Below, piece after piece: positions 26,503 to 35,902 of a DNA stretch of 64,000 nucleotides. Source of the stretch: Ancylomarina euxina (GTDB lineage Bacteria > Bacteroidota > Bacteroidia > Bacteroidales > Marinifilaceae); the NCBI RefSeq assembly GCF_003863355.1, contig NZ_QQWG01000012.1:62001-126000 (forward strand), given 5' to 3'. Position 1 is the first letter of the stretch; each line of letters starts with the position of its first letter. Below the pieces are notes generated by a model that saw only the letters and a program-made list of their open reading frames with translations, did not search any database and was not told the DNA's origin. A program made the translations under genes and the position numbers.

Positions 26503-28095
26503 TTAAAATTTCTCGTCATAGTTTGTCCAAAGACCATCACCAATTTCCCAGGCTTTTTCGACTACTTCGGTTCCAAGGTCAATACTTCGATGGGTTAGGA
26601 AGGCACGACGCTTACGCTTGCATAGAGATAAGTATTCCTCATCGACTTTAGCCTGCTCTTCGAAATATTGCTTTTGTAAAGGAACAAAGACCTTATCCAC
26701 ATCGTGACGCATATCGCCCCAGCGCTGTGCAGTAAGAGTACTTAGGCGGTTGAATGCCCACCAAGCCGATGTACGAGTGTAACCCAAATGACGAGCCTTA
26801 ACTTTATATGAAGGTGCTAAGTCAGTGGCTCCGGCATAAACTGGAATATAGATCGAAGTGGCCACATTATCTTGTGCCAACCATACAATACCACCGACAT
26901 CATCAGGCATCCAGCTACGACATTGTATGATGGTTGCATACATAGTGTACCAACGTGCGATTGTACGCTCACCAAGTTCACCCCAGCCACCGTTTACACC
27001 AAAAAGGCGATTCATTCCGTAAGGCATAAATGGGTTTGCAAAAGGAGAGATGGCTTCTTTGCCATCCTTGTCAGCTTGTTTGATATTTTTTACAAAGTTA
27101 AAAGGTGTTCCTTCGTAGTAATCTTTAAATATCTCTACTAATTTATCCATGCTTATCTTCTCGTCAGGTTTAACTGAGAACGGAAAATCCTTTGCTGTTG
27201 GGTCAAGGTCTAATGATGGTGCTACCATTGAAAGGACTCGCCACTCTCTACGGCGCGAAGCCATAGAACGACGACTCTTAGGAGCGTAGGCATAATTCCA
27301 ACGGAAGGTTTCCTCCTCTGGATTGTACCAACCATTTTCTTTTGCTAGATCGAAGATATTCTCAGAAGCCATAAAGTAATCGCTATTCTTCAAATCAATT
27401 TCCTTGATGGTTGAAGCATTAGCATTAACCGAAAGGTGATGATCAGGAACACGTTGAGCAACCCAAACGGCACCCACTTTACCTTTTCCAGGACCAACAA
27501 CTTCGAAGTGCCATACTTCTTGCTTATCAGCAATCGTTAAACATTCTCCAAAATCTCTCCATCCATATTTCTGTAATAGCTCATCAGCCATCTTAATTGC
27601 TTCTCGCGCGGTTGTGCAACGCTCCAGCATTAATTGTTGAAGTCTTTGACAATCGATTAAACATGCCTCAGAATACAATTCTTCGCGACCACCAAAAGTT
27701 GACTCGCCAATCGCTAATTGCTTCTCGTTAATACATGGGTAAGCTGTGTTTAAGAATTGATAAGTTTGGGAAACCTGATCGATTTCACCAATTTTTTTAT
27801 GCTGATAGGTTGGCATGCGCAAGCTATCGTATGCTGAACGTTCGAAAAGCTCGAACTTACTGTTTTTGTCGTGAGATTTTGATGGAACAACTGACATCCA
27901 TGCACGCGTACGGTGACTATCGTCGGTATGAGATGTGATGACTGAACCATCGAAAGTGGCTGTTTTTCCTACAGTAATAGTGGTGCAGCCTTCAGGAACA
28001 CCATTTTGCCAATCGGATTTATCCTGAGCCATACTTGTTGTTGAAGCATAGCATAAGCCGATAAGGAGTAGTGATTTTAATCTTTTAAGAATCAT
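26503..28095 (-). CDS. C69-family dipeptidase, exported
   Basis: A 530-residue Ntn-hydrolase-type peptidase of family C69 (PepD-like). After a signal peptide ending at TSMAQ comes the sequence VPEGCTTITVG, with the probable catalytic Cys at residue 37. SVITSHTDD and the conserved FGGREELYSEACLID follow. I chose the ATG at 28095; an upstream TTG at 28131 is open but would place 12 residues before the signal peptide. It probably cleaves dipeptides outside the cytoplasm. Single gene. Confidence 0.88.
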   Translation of the reverse strand: MILKRLKSLLLIGLCYASTTSMAQDKSDWQNGVPEGCTTITVGKTATFDGSVITSHTDDSHRTRAWMSVVPSKSHDKNSKFELFERSAYDSLRMPTYQHKKIGEIDQVSQTYQFLNTAYPCINEKQLAIGESTFGGREELYSEACLIDCQRLQQLMLERCTTAREAIKMADELLQKYGWRDFGECLTIADKQEVWHFEVVGPGKGKVGAVWVAQRVPDHHLSVNANASTIKEIDLKNSDYFMASENIFDLAKENGWYNPEEETFRWNYAYAPKSRRSMASRRREWRVLSMVAPSLDLDPTAKDFPFSVKPDEKISMDKLVEIFKDYYEGTPFNFVKNIKQADKDGKEAISPFANPFMPYGMNRLFGVNGGWGELGERTIARWYTMYATIIQCRSWMPDDVGGIVWLAQDNVATSIYIPVYAGATDLAPSYKVKARHLGYTRTSAWWAFNRLSTLTAQRWGDMRHDVDKVFVPLQKQYFEEQAKVDEEYLSLCKRKRRAFLTHRSIDLGTEVVEKAWEIGDGLWTNYDEKF

Positions 28096-28117
28096 GATTG
28101 TGTTAGTTGGTTGTGTA

Positions 28118-28164
28118 ATAAAAAGAGACAATAATAAGATGATTCATCCTTCTATTGTCTCTTT
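28118..28164 (-). terminator. Terminator after CvfB-like gene
   Basis: AAAGAGACAATA and TATTGTCTCTTT form a perfect 12-bp stem with a 19-nt loop. On the minus strand a run of five T follows. Confidence 0.75.
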
Positions 28165-28171
28165 ATGTTCT

Positions 28172-29044
28172 TTATTTTTCTGATTTAACCAGATGAATAC
28201 CGTCTTTCTCGATGGTAATTATGCGTTGTTTGTAAAGTAGTCCGATTACTTTTTTAAAGTTCTTCTTACTCATTTGTAAGTTGTCGTAAATCTCTTCAGG
28301 AGAACTTTTGTCGTTTAAGGGTAGGAAACCATTTTCTTTTTTGAGTATTTCAAATAGTTCTTCGCCTACTCTTGGCACTTCAAGATGGTAGCCTTGTTGT
28401 TGCAGGCTAAGGTCGATTTTACCGTCTTCACGGACTTTCTTAACCCAAGCTTTGTAAACATCACCTTCGCGGATGGCGCCAAAAATCTCGTTGTTATAAA
28501 GTATACCCATACCTTGATTATCGATAATCGCAGAGTATCCCAAATCTGATTGATGACCAATCATGATACTAACCTCTTGTCCTTCGGTAAATTCAGTATC
28601 AAAATTACTTATTATTTGTTCTAGTTTAGCAGTTGCAGCAATACGTCCTGTTTTTTCATCTACGTAAACGTAAACCAAATAGCTACGACCTTCTTCCATT
28701 TTCATTTTCTGCTCACGGAATGGGCAAAGCAAATCCTTCATCAGTCCCCAATCAAGGAAAGCACCTACATTAGTTACTGCTTTAGCTCTTAACCAAGCAA
28801 ATTCACCAACAATAGCATATGGTTTTTCAGTAGTCGCAATCACTCTATCTTCCGAGTCGCGGTAGATAAAAACCTTAATGGTATCGTCCAGCTGTGTGTT
28901 CTCTGGTACGTAGCGGATTGGTAATAAAATTTCGGTTTCGTCTTCACCTAGCAGGTAAACGCCAAAGTCGACCAACTTGACAACTTTTAGATCGGCATAT
29001 TTTCCAATTAAACTCACGTTTTTTTGTTTTAGTATGTGGTACAT
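28172..29044 (-). CDS. S1-like RNA-binding protein, CvfB family
   Basis: A protein of about 290 residues with three S1-type beta-barrel modules and a C-terminal winged helix. LKVVKLVDFGVYLLGE opens the first module; GEFAWLRAKAVTNVGAFLDWGLMKDLLCP is split between strands of the second. LPLNDKSSPEEIYDNLQMSKKNFKKVIGLLYKQ forms the winged helix. The S. aureus relative affects virulence gene expression. The ATG at 29044 is preferred; a GTG at 29068 would add eight residues. Confidence 0.82.
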   Translation of the reverse strand: MYHILKQKNVSLIGKYADLKVVKLVDFGVYLLGEDETEILLPIRYVPENTQLDDTIKVFIYRDSEDRVIATTEKPYAIVGEFAWLRAKAVTNVGAFLDWGLMKDLLCPFREQKMKMEEGRSYLVYVYVDEKTGRIAATAKLEQIISNFDTEFTEGQEVSIMIGHQSDLGYSAIIDNQGMGILYNNEIFGAIREGDVYKAWVKKVREDGKIDLSLQQQGYHLEVPRVGEELFEILKKENGFLPLNDKSSPEEIYDNLQMSKKNFKKVIGLLYKQRIITIEKDGIHLVKSEK

Positions 29045-29499
29045 CGGCACTAGTTTTTTGAAATTCACCAGGCTCTGTATTTTTCATCTTGATTTTAATC
29101 CTATTTAGAGATAGGAATTAGAGTTCAAAAGTACGCATCTTTTACGAGATTTTTTTGACTAATTTTATTTTTAGCTGTGTAGGCGATTCTAGGGATAGGA
29201 TCATGTTTTTGTTCTGTCAGGTTTTCAGTCTGAAGTCTACAGTTTTTGTGTAAGATAGCATCCAATGGTTTATAGGCACTTTTTCCCCAGACTAAGATTT
29301 GTTGAATAAGTTATAATGATAATTGAGTTGTTAGTGAGACGTGTTTTTATCTTTACTTATCATTTATTGTTTTCTCCACTTTAAGGCGAGATGAATGGAA
29401 GCATAGATAGGGTGTGTTATTTTCACATAACATACATTTGTTCATTAACATTTTTTATTTGATGAGTAAAGCTCTAAAATAAGCCCTATTTTTGAGACG
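29045..29499. other. Intergenic region with a small palindrome
   Basis: This 455-bp spacer lies between the divergent CvfB-like and TIM-barrel genes. The only structure I see is TGTTAT and ATAACA around 6 nt at 29415-29432, 68 nt before the next ATG. It could be an operator. No ORF or RNA gene is apparent. Confidence 0.4.
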
Positions 29500-30513
29500 A
29501 TGAAAACAGTTGATATAACTTATGAGAATTTGGTGGATTTTTCGGTGCATCCTTCCGACTTAGAGCGTTTGGATGGTGGTTGGAAAGGTCTCAAAAAATA
29601 TATAGAAGAATCTGAGGCTGATGGTCTCGAATTATTGATCGGCTATGAGCCTGCGTCGGATGATATTTCCAAAGAGATTGTGAAGAGTATTCATCTGCCT
29701 TTTTGGATTACCTGGTTAGATGTGTGGCGAAAAGGGGAGCAGGGCCTAAAAGCCTATTTTCCACCTATGCCGGCTAATCATATTCAATATTGCTGTGGAG
29801 GTTCCAATCAAAAAGAGATGATTGCGACTCAGAAGAAGTTGTGGGAATTGGCAGCTGTCTATCAGCCCAAACAAGCTGTGATGCACGCGGCACATGTGGA
29901 ATTGGAACATGCCTTTACCAGAAAATTCACTTATACGGATACTGAGGTATTGCAGAGCTTTTCAGAACTGTTGAACCGAACGGCTCAGGAATTCTCCGAT
30001 GGGGAGCCACCTTGCGTAATTGGTATAGAAAATCTTTGGTGGCCGGGCTTAAACTTTGGTAGTTCATCATTGACAGATGATTTTGCAGCTTTGCTGAACT
30101 TTGATAAATGGAACTTTGTTTTGGATACGGGACACTTGATGAATACAAATCCAAAACTGCGCTGTGAGGATGAGGCTGTAGACTTTGTTTTGGAAAAGTT
30201 GAGCCAGCTATCTACCGATATTAGAAAACGTATTCAATCTATGCATTTGAACCTGAGTTTGTCGGGAGAGTACCAATTGCAGCAAATTAGGCAAGGTTTA
30301 CCTGTTGATTGGTCAGATTTAACTCATGGAGAGAAGTACAGCTCTGCTCGTCATCATGTTCTTAAAATTGATCAGCATCTTCCTTTCCAAACTGAACGTG
30401 TAAAGGAGATTGTTAATATGATTCAACCTCACACCGTTATTCACGAATTTATTACGCCTACCATGGCGCAATATGACGAGCATTTAAAGCAGCAAATGGC
30501 TGTATTGGTCTAG
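29500..30513 (+). CDS. TIM-barrel protein, sugar-phosphate isomerase/epimerase-like
   Basis: The 337-residue protein is without signal peptide. The order of VIGIENLWWPGL, NFVLDTGHLMNT, SMHLNLSLSGEY and VIHEFI gives the Glu, Asp-x-x-His, His and Glu metal ligands typical of the xylose-isomerase-like/AP-endonuclease-2 superfamily. The substrate cannot be inferred, and no sugar pathway genes are adjacent. Single gene. Confidence 0.7.
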   Translation: MKTVDITYENLVDFSVHPSDLERLDGGWKGLKKYIEESEADGLELLIGYEPASDDISKEIVKSIHLPFWITWLDVWRKGEQGLKAYFPPMPANHIQYCCGGSNQKEMIATQKKLWELAAVYQPKQAVMHAAHVELEHAFTRKFTYTDTEVLQSFSELLNRTAQEFSDGEPPCVIGIENLWWPGLNFGSSSLTDDFAALLNFDKWNFVLDTGHLMNTNPKLRCEDEAVDFVLEKLSQLSTDIRKRIQSMHLNLSLSGEYQLQQIRQGLPVDWSDLTHGEKYSSARHHVLKIDQHLPFQTERVKEIVNMIQPHTVIHEFITPTMAQYDEHLKQQMAVLV

Positions 30514-30638
30514 GTGGAGCAAGACTTATTAATTCAAGGGATTGCAAAATCTCAACTTGTGAATGAATCTGGAGCAGCAACGCGTCTTTTTTGTGGATAA
30601 AACAGTACCGTTTCGTGTTTTTGACATAATTCTTCTTC

Positions 30639-30657
30639 AGCCCTTCAAGGGCTAATT
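30639..30657 (+). terminator. Possible weak terminator
   Basis: AGCCCTT and AAGGGCT form a short palindrome followed by AATTTT, about 125 nt after the TIM-barrel gene. Confidence 0.35.
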
Positions 30658-30746
30658 TTCTCCGATGAGTATGCATTATCATTATAAATTTTGGATTTAG
30701 TTATCAGACTAAATCATACGTAAACAAAACGAAAATCACATCAATT

Positions 30747-31484
30747 ATGAGAATAGCATTCTTCTTGGTATCAACCTTATTCCTTTTTTTACTTGTCAAG
30801 CCTGTATTTTCCCAAGAATGGATGAATTTAAAAAACTATCAAGATGAAACAGAGCATGATTCTTTAGAAGATGGTTGTTGGCTGAAAAAAGATAGAAGAA
30901 GAAATACTGAAGTTTGGAAACAGGCTAATCAATTTAACCTCAAAGCCCACAAAGGGCACTTAAAATATAAAACAATTAGTCAGGTTAGGGATTTTTATTT
31001 GTGGTTCGACGATGAAAGAAAGCAGTTAGGTCAAGAAATTAATGCAGTAGGAGTAGCAGCAATCGTAGCTGGGCAACTTTCTAAATTTGACAATTTTTTT
31101 ATTCGAACCTTTATTGTTAGAAATAAAGAAGTTATTCGGTTCGGTAACGAGGGGGCTAAGAAAGTTTTTACTTTCGCTTTCCCCTTACTTAGAGATATCT
31201 ATTTTTCGGATAAGATTTTAAAAGGACAAGAAGCCATCGATTGGGATGTTAAAAATGGGAAAATTGAACAATGTGAAATCCTTGAACCTATTTATAATCA
31301 ATTAACACCACTGGCGATTCGTCGATTGGAATGCATGGCTAAAGGGAAAGGTCTTTTTTGTTTAGGTGTGCCAAAAAGATTGAGGTTTGAAAAGAGTATT
31401 ACTGATTGTAAGGCAAGATATGAGCACGCTTTTACCAAAGTGTATCAATATTATTTATCCTGTCAGAATAAAAATATAGATTGA
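30747..31484 (+). CDS. Exported protein of unknown function
   Basis: The 245-residue protein has a signal peptide ending at PVFSQ. The mature part is mostly helical, with a hydrophobic stretch INAVGVAAIVAGQLSKFDNFF in the middle and several cysteines in the last third (C178, C194, C203). I do not recognise the family. It is not obviously linked to a neighbour and has its own terminator. Confidence 0.6.
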   Translation: MRIAFFLVSTLFLFLLVKPVFSQEWMNLKNYQDETEHDSLEDGCWLKKDRRRNTEVWKQANQFNLKAHKGHLKYKTISQVRDFYLWFDDERKQLGQEINAVGVAAIVAGQLSKFDNFFIRTFIVRNKEVIRFGNEGAKKVFTFAFPLLRDIYFSDKILKGQEAIDWDVKNGKIEQCEILEPIYNQLTPLAIRRLECMAKGKGLFCLGVPKRLRFEKSITDCKARYEHAFTKVYQYYLSCQNKNID

Positions 31485-31570
31485 GTTTGTTTCTCCCTCA
31501 GCATGGGTGAATACAATGCTAATTTGAAGCTGCAGAATGGGATTTTAGTCAAATTATTGATAAATTTTTG

Positions 31571-31607
31571 AAATCCTCCGAAGCAGATGCTTTGGAGGAT
31601 TTTTTTA
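31571..31607 (+). terminator. Rho-independent terminator
   Basis: AAATCCTCCGAAGC and GCTTTGGAGGATTT pair over 14 positions with one G:U and a 4-nt loop, then a T-tract. Confidence 0.88.
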
Positions 31608-31792
31608 TGTCATCTATATCGATCAGAAATCAGACTTCATCAATCACCATTATATCTATAATTGCCAGCAGGCTAAATTTTTAGTAATTTTAAGATAAGG
31701 TCTTGTTGGCCTTATTTAAATGTTAATAAAGAAAGCTAATACCAAGAATAAATATTTCCAGGCAAGCAGTACTCATAAAAAATGCCATAGCC
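31608..31792. other. Leader region of the channel gene
   Basis: This is the rest of a 308-bp gap. A weak inverted repeat, ATAAGG and CCTTAT, lies at 31695-31715. Nothing else is evident. Confidence 0.35.
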
Positions 31793-32887
31793 ATGAAACT
31801 TAAAGCCTCTATTTATCTGTCAGTTCTTATCCTTTTGTTTATATGCGCTACTTTGAATGAAGAGGTACATGCCGAAAAATCGATAGATAAAGTGTTAGTT
31901 GTAGGAACAAAAGAATCTCCACCATTTTCATTTAAAAATAATAAGGGGAATTGGACGGGTATCAGCATTGAATTGTGGGAAGATATTGCTGCAGAAATGG
32001 GGCTTAAATATCAATATCGGGAGCATACAGTAAAAGGCTTATTGGATGGTGTGGCAAATCATTCTCTAGATGCCGCTGTTAGTGCATTAACCCATACAAC
32101 AGAGCGGGAAGAACGATTTGATTTTACACATCCGTTTTATAATACTGGATTGGGGATTGCAGTACAAACCAAAAGAGGAAGTGTTTGGAAGGCTGTATTG
32201 AAAGAATTCTTATCAACAGAATTCCTTGAGATTATTGGCGTGCTATTAGGTACTATGATGCTGATTGGTTTTATTATCTGGATGTTTGAAAGAAAGAAGA
32301 ATCAAAAAGACTTTGGCGGAACGACCAGAGAGGGGATTGGTTCAGGTATATGGTGGTCCGTTGTAACCATGACTGCTGTTGGTTATGGCGACAAAGTCCC
32401 CAAGACTTTGGGTGGTCGTTTGTTTGCTACAATCTGGATGTTTACTGGCATCATCCTTATCTCAACTTTTATAGCAACCATTACTTCTGTACTAACCGTT
32501 TCGCAATTGGAATACGCAATAGATGGTCCCGAAGATTTAAGAGTGAATACGGTTGGGACGATTCGTTATACTACCAGCGAAATTTATATGCATGAAAACC
32601 ACATTGTCTATATTCCTTATGATACTCTTACTGAGGCTTTGGAAGCCCTTGATATCGGCATAATTAATGCCCTTGTTTACGATGCCCCTTTGCTCCAATA
32701 TTTTATTAACCGGGATTATAAAGGGAAAATTGAAGTTCTGCCCAGCACATTTCTGCGTCAGGATTATGGTATTGCTCTTCAACAGGGCAGCCAATTCAGG
32801 GAACCTATAAATAGGATTCTCCTTAGGCGAATACATCAGCAAGACTGGCAGGATTTGCTTTATAAACATTTGGGTGGTCAAGAATAA
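31793..32887 (+). CDS. GluR0-like ligand-gated potassium channel
   Basis: A 364-residue protein with the layout of prokaryotic ionotropic glutamate receptors. A signal peptide is followed by the first half of a periplasmic amino-acid-binding domain (VLVVGTKESPPFSFKN). Then come a helix (about 145-165), a pore loop with the K+ filter TMTAVGYGD, and a second helix (LFATIWMFTGIILISTF). The second half of the binding domain completes it. The filter predicts K+ selectivity and the binding halves predict amino-acid gating. The ligand is unknown. Confidence 0.85.
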   Translation: MKLKASIYLSVLILLFICATLNEEVHAEKSIDKVLVVGTKESPPFSFKNNKGNWTGISIELWEDIAAEMGLKYQYREHTVKGLLDGVANHSLDAAVSALTHTTEREERFDFTHPFYNTGLGIAVQTKRGSVWKAVLKEFLSTEFLEIIGVLLGTMMLIGFIIWMFERKKNQKDFGGTTREGIGSGIWWSVVTMTAVGYGDKVPKTLGGRLFATIWMFTGIILISTFIATITSVLTVSQLEYAIDGPEDLRVNTVGTIRYTTSEIYMHENHIVYIPYDTLTEALEALDIGIINALVYDAPLLQYFINRDYKGKIEVLPSTFLRQDYGIALQQGSQFREPINRILLRRIHQQDWQDLLYKHLGGQE

Positions 32888-32930
32888 GGCTTGATTCTGT
32901 TGGGACTGCAGCCTTAAAATGCAAGACATG

Positions 32931-32969
32931 AAAAATCCTCAAAGTCAATGTCTTTGAGGATTTTTTTTT
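32931..32969 (+). terminator. Rho-independent terminator after channel gene
   Basis: AAAAATCCTCAAAG and CTTTGAGGATTTTT form a perfect 14-bp stem followed by more T. Confidence 0.9.
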
Positions 32970-33008
32970 ATGTGTTTGATTCTGAAATCAAAAATCAGCA
33001 GTCATAAA

Positions 33009-33641
33009 TTAAAGTGTTTTGCACATCACTTGTTTGCCTTCACGCGTACAAGTTTGGAAGCCCATCTTTTTAATGTATTTCAGGTTGTCTTCAATATCAG
33101 AGTCACAAACAATACATTTTACCTGATGCTGTGAAAGAACATTGCTTAGCTTGTTGTAAAGGTAGTTGGCAACTTTAAAGTCACGGTATTGAGGTAGAGC
33201 GTAGTCAATGTCAATTTTAAACATATCGTCTTTCACCTCACCAATAAAAATACCAGCTACCGACATATCGCGCAATACAAACATGCTAAGCTTACCTTCC
33301 GTACCTTTAAAATCTGGGAAAAATTTCTCAATATCTTTTTGGTATGAGTCTAAGTAGTAGTTTAAAATACCGTCGTTGTCTTTCACTTCAATTAGCTTGA
33401 AATTCTCCTTATGCTTGTTCATTTTCACCAGATAATAAATATTGGTGCAAACAATCAGAAAGTTCATAAAGGCTACAGGGTAAGAACCAATTAAAAAGCC
33501 ATATAAAGCAAATAGCATAGCACCTAGCATATTGTACCATCTGAGTTTGACAATTGAAGTCATAGACAAAGACACAAATACGATTATTGACGCTGCATAA
33601 CCTAACCATTCCAAATAAGAAATGCCTAAAAATTCTAACAT
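33009..33641 (-). CDS. YgjV-like membrane protein fused to a GNAT-like domain
   Basis: The 210-residue protein has about three hydrophobic helices in the first 70 residues (WLGYAASIIVFVSLSMTS and following), like YgjV. The last 130 residues are soluble. They carry GNAT-like features: FVLRDMSVAGIFIGE, YALPQYRDFKVANYLYNKL in place of motif A, and DNLKYIKKMGFQTC near the end. No clear acetyl-CoA loop (Q/RxxGxG/A) is present, so catalysis is doubtful. Role unknown. Confidence 0.65.
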   Translation of the reverse strand: MLEFLGISYLEWLGYAASIIVFVSLSMTSIVKLRWYNMLGAMLFALYGFLIGSYPVAFMNFLIVCTNIYYLVKMNKHKENFKLIEVKDNDGILNYYLDSYQKDIEKFFPDFKGTEGKLSMFVLRDMSVAGIFIGEVKDDMFKIDIDYALPQYRDFKVANYLYNKLSNVLSQHQVKCIVCDSDIEDNLKYIKKMGFQTCTREGKQVMCKTL

Positions 33642-33886
33642 ACTAGAAAAGTTTGTTTCGCTGATTTAAATTCAGCTGAGTTAATAAATAAGATAGTTGG
33701 ATGGTTGAAATAGTAGGGTGCCCATGGTAGGCGCCACTAAAATAGTTAAATTTATTTAAAAGATAAATTGGCACTCTAGTTTCTTAATTGAATTCCTGAA
33801 AATTACAAATACCCAAATCTTTTAGCCTAGAGTATAAACCCTGGGCTGTAGTGCATTTTTTTTTCAATCATACGGTTTTATCTAAC

Positions 33887-35089
33887 TCAAAGACTTGTCA
33901 TTAAAAACAGGGGTTGCAGCTCGAAACTTTTGTACTTTGGACGTAATCGTTCCGTATTGTAATACCGATCGATATCAACTATTTTTTTTGAACTGGTAAC
34001 TATATCGATAGGGGCATTGTCGTAGCGTCCATTTCTAAGAGTAACTAAACGTCCATGTATCCCTTTTATGATTAGGTCGAGTGCCAGGTTGCCAAATGCC
34101 ATGGGCACAATGGAATCTATAGCATCAGGGTCGCCGCACCGAACCAAATATCCAAGTTTCTGATTGATCACGTTTACGGGTACGCCCTTATTATATTCCA
34201 GTGATAGGTGTTTCATCTGGTCGGAAACCCTTTCGCCAATACCACCCAATTTCTTATGTCCATAGTCGTCCATATCGCTATCCAGGTAAGTCATGTTTTC
34301 ACCTGTAAAAGCCGCCCCTTCAGAAATTAGAACGACAGAATATCGGCTAGGATTTTTAAATCGATCTTCAAGCATAAGTTGTGTGAGCAGGTTGATGTCG
34401 AATTTGTATTCGGGAATAACACAACGGTTGGCTGCTCCTGCAAGTGTTGGCAATATCGACGTGAAACCTGCATATCGACCAAATACCTCAAGTACCAGAA
34501 AACGTTCGTGTGAACCCGCAGAAGTTCTTAGACTATGGGTTAATGAGATGGTTCTCGTAATGCAAGTGCTGAATCCGATGCAATAATCCGTTCCGGGTAC
34601 ATCATTATCCATGGTTTTAGGAATGGCTATCACTTTGAAGCCTTCCTTATATAAACGTACGGCATAGCTTAAGGTGTCGTCACCACCAATAGGTATCAGG
34701 TAATCGATGTTGAGAAAGGCTAGATTGGCTAGAACTTCCTCCGTAAGATCGTTAAATTCAGCCTTGTATTTGTCTTGCAAATGTGAAGGGACACGTGATT
34801 TTGATGTTTTTGAGGGATTGATACGGGAACTGTGTAAAAAGGTGCCACCAGTTCGACCGATTCTATTAACCATTTCTTCAGTTAGAATGGAATAATTTTC
34901 GCTGTTATCTACTTTTTCATCTCTGATTATGTCTATTAAGCCCTTCCATCCCTTGCGAATACCCACAACTGTATAACCTTCTCGCAGGGCTCTGATGGTA
35001 ACTGCACGAATGGCAGGATTTAGACCTGGAACATCTCCTCCTCCGGTTAAAATGCCAATAACCCCTTTTGTATTCTTTGGTATTTTCAT
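33887..35089 (-). CDS. 6-phosphofructokinase, probably PPi-dependent
   Basis: A 400-residue phosphofructokinase-family protein that phosphorylates fructose-6-phosphate in glycolysis. It has the N-terminal GILTGGGDVPGLN and the central IPIGGDDTL (D138). It also has IPKTMDNDVPGTD (K158, catalytic Asp after it). Asp in place of Gly in GGDG, and Lys in the PKTxDND segment, are the two residues that mark PPi-using members. This predicts a reversible, ATP-sparing enzyme. AGGAGATCACT precedes the ATG and fixes the start. Single gene. Confidence 0.88.
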   Translation of the reverse strand: MKIPKNTKGVIGILTGGGDVPGLNPAIRAVTIRALREGYTVVGIRKGWKGLIDIIRDEKVDNSENYSILTEEMVNRIGRTGGTFLHSSRINPSKTSKSRVPSHLQDKYKAEFNDLTEEVLANLAFLNIDYLIPIGGDDTLSYAVRLYKEGFKVIAIPKTMDNDVPGTDYCIGFSTCITRTISLTHSLRTSAGSHERFLVLEVFGRYAGFTSILPTLAGAANRCVIPEYKFDINLLTQLMLEDRFKNPSRYSVVLISEGAAFTGENMTYLDSDMDDYGHKKLGGIGERVSDQMKHLSLEYNKGVPVNVINQKLGYLVRCGDPDAIDSIVPMAFGNLALDLIIKGIHGRLVTLRNGRYDNAPIDIVTSSKKIVDIDRYYNTERLRPKYKSFELQPLFLMTSL

Positions 35090-35186
35090 AGTGATCTCCT
35101 TTCATCATTAACTCCTATTAAGGTAATGATTTTTCGCTGAAAAGAGATGGCTTTGTATGAGACCTAATGAATTTGGGAGACTGGTT

Positions 35187-35843
35187 TTAATGAGAAAAGA
35201 TGAATGATAGGATATTGGCACCCATTCTCAAAGCTTTGGTGTGGTTTTCTTCTGTGTCGTTGTGTACCGATGGATCTTCCCAGCCATCGCCAAGGTCACA
35301 TTCGTAGGAGTAGAAACAAACGAGGCGACCTTTGTGAAAAATACCGAAACCTTGTGGTGCTTTCCCATCGTGTTCGTGAACCTTTGGCAGGCCAGTCTTA
35401 AATTCATAAACCTGATGGTAAATGGGATGCGAGTAGGGGAGTTCAACCAACTCTTCTTTGGGAAATACCTTCTTTATTTCTCTTCGGAAATAGGCATTCA
35501 AACCGTAGTTGTCATCGACATGTAAAAAGCCACCAGCCTCGAGATATCGACGTAGGTTTTGAGCTTCCTGATTGTTGAAAATGATATTCCCATGTCCGGT
35601 TAAATGAACAAATGGGTACGAGAATAATTCCTGACTGCCAACTTCAACGGTTGCTGGTTCAGCTTGTATGTTGGCAATTTTATTGGAGTTGCAAAACTCA
35701 ATCAAATTAGGTAATGATCCAGGGTTGGCGTACCAATCGCCTCCACCATTGTACTTTAGCAGAGCAATGCGGACACCACTTTCCTGAGCAGATACATTTA
35801 AGCTTAGAGTTAAAAACAAAAGTATGAATATGAATCTTGACAT
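35187..35843 (-). CDS. DUF4159 exported protein
   Basis: The 218-residue protein has a signal peptide ending at NVSAQ. The sequence ALLKYNGGGDWYANPGSLPN and HLTGHGNIIFNNQEAQNLRRYLEAGGFLHVDDN match DUF4159, a class I glutamine-amidotransferase-like fold. The biochemical role is unknown. The gene lies between rsmE and pfk on the same strand, but the 97-nt gap to pfk and 60-nt gap to rsmE leave co-transcription open. Confidence 0.8.
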   Translation of the reverse strand: MSRFIFILLFLTLSLNVSAQESGVRIALLKYNGGGDWYANPGSLPNLIEFCNSNKIANIQAEPATVEVGSQELFSYPFVHLTGHGNIIFNNQEAQNLRRYLEAGGFLHVDDNYGLNAYFRREIKKVFPKEELVELPYSHPIYHQVYEFKTGLPKVHEHDGKAPQGFGIFHKGRLVCFYSYECDLGDGWEDPSVHNDTEENHTKALRMGANILSFIFSH

Positions 35844-35902
35844 AGTTTAAACTCTATTTGTGAATGATCTGCTAAAATCTGATTTATCTACGGGAAGACC
35901 TT

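Noticed and set aside
28096-28131. TTG-started N-terminal extension of the C69 peptidase
   Set aside because: It would put 12 residues before a normal signal peptide and overlaps a terminator stem; the ATG at 28095 is better.
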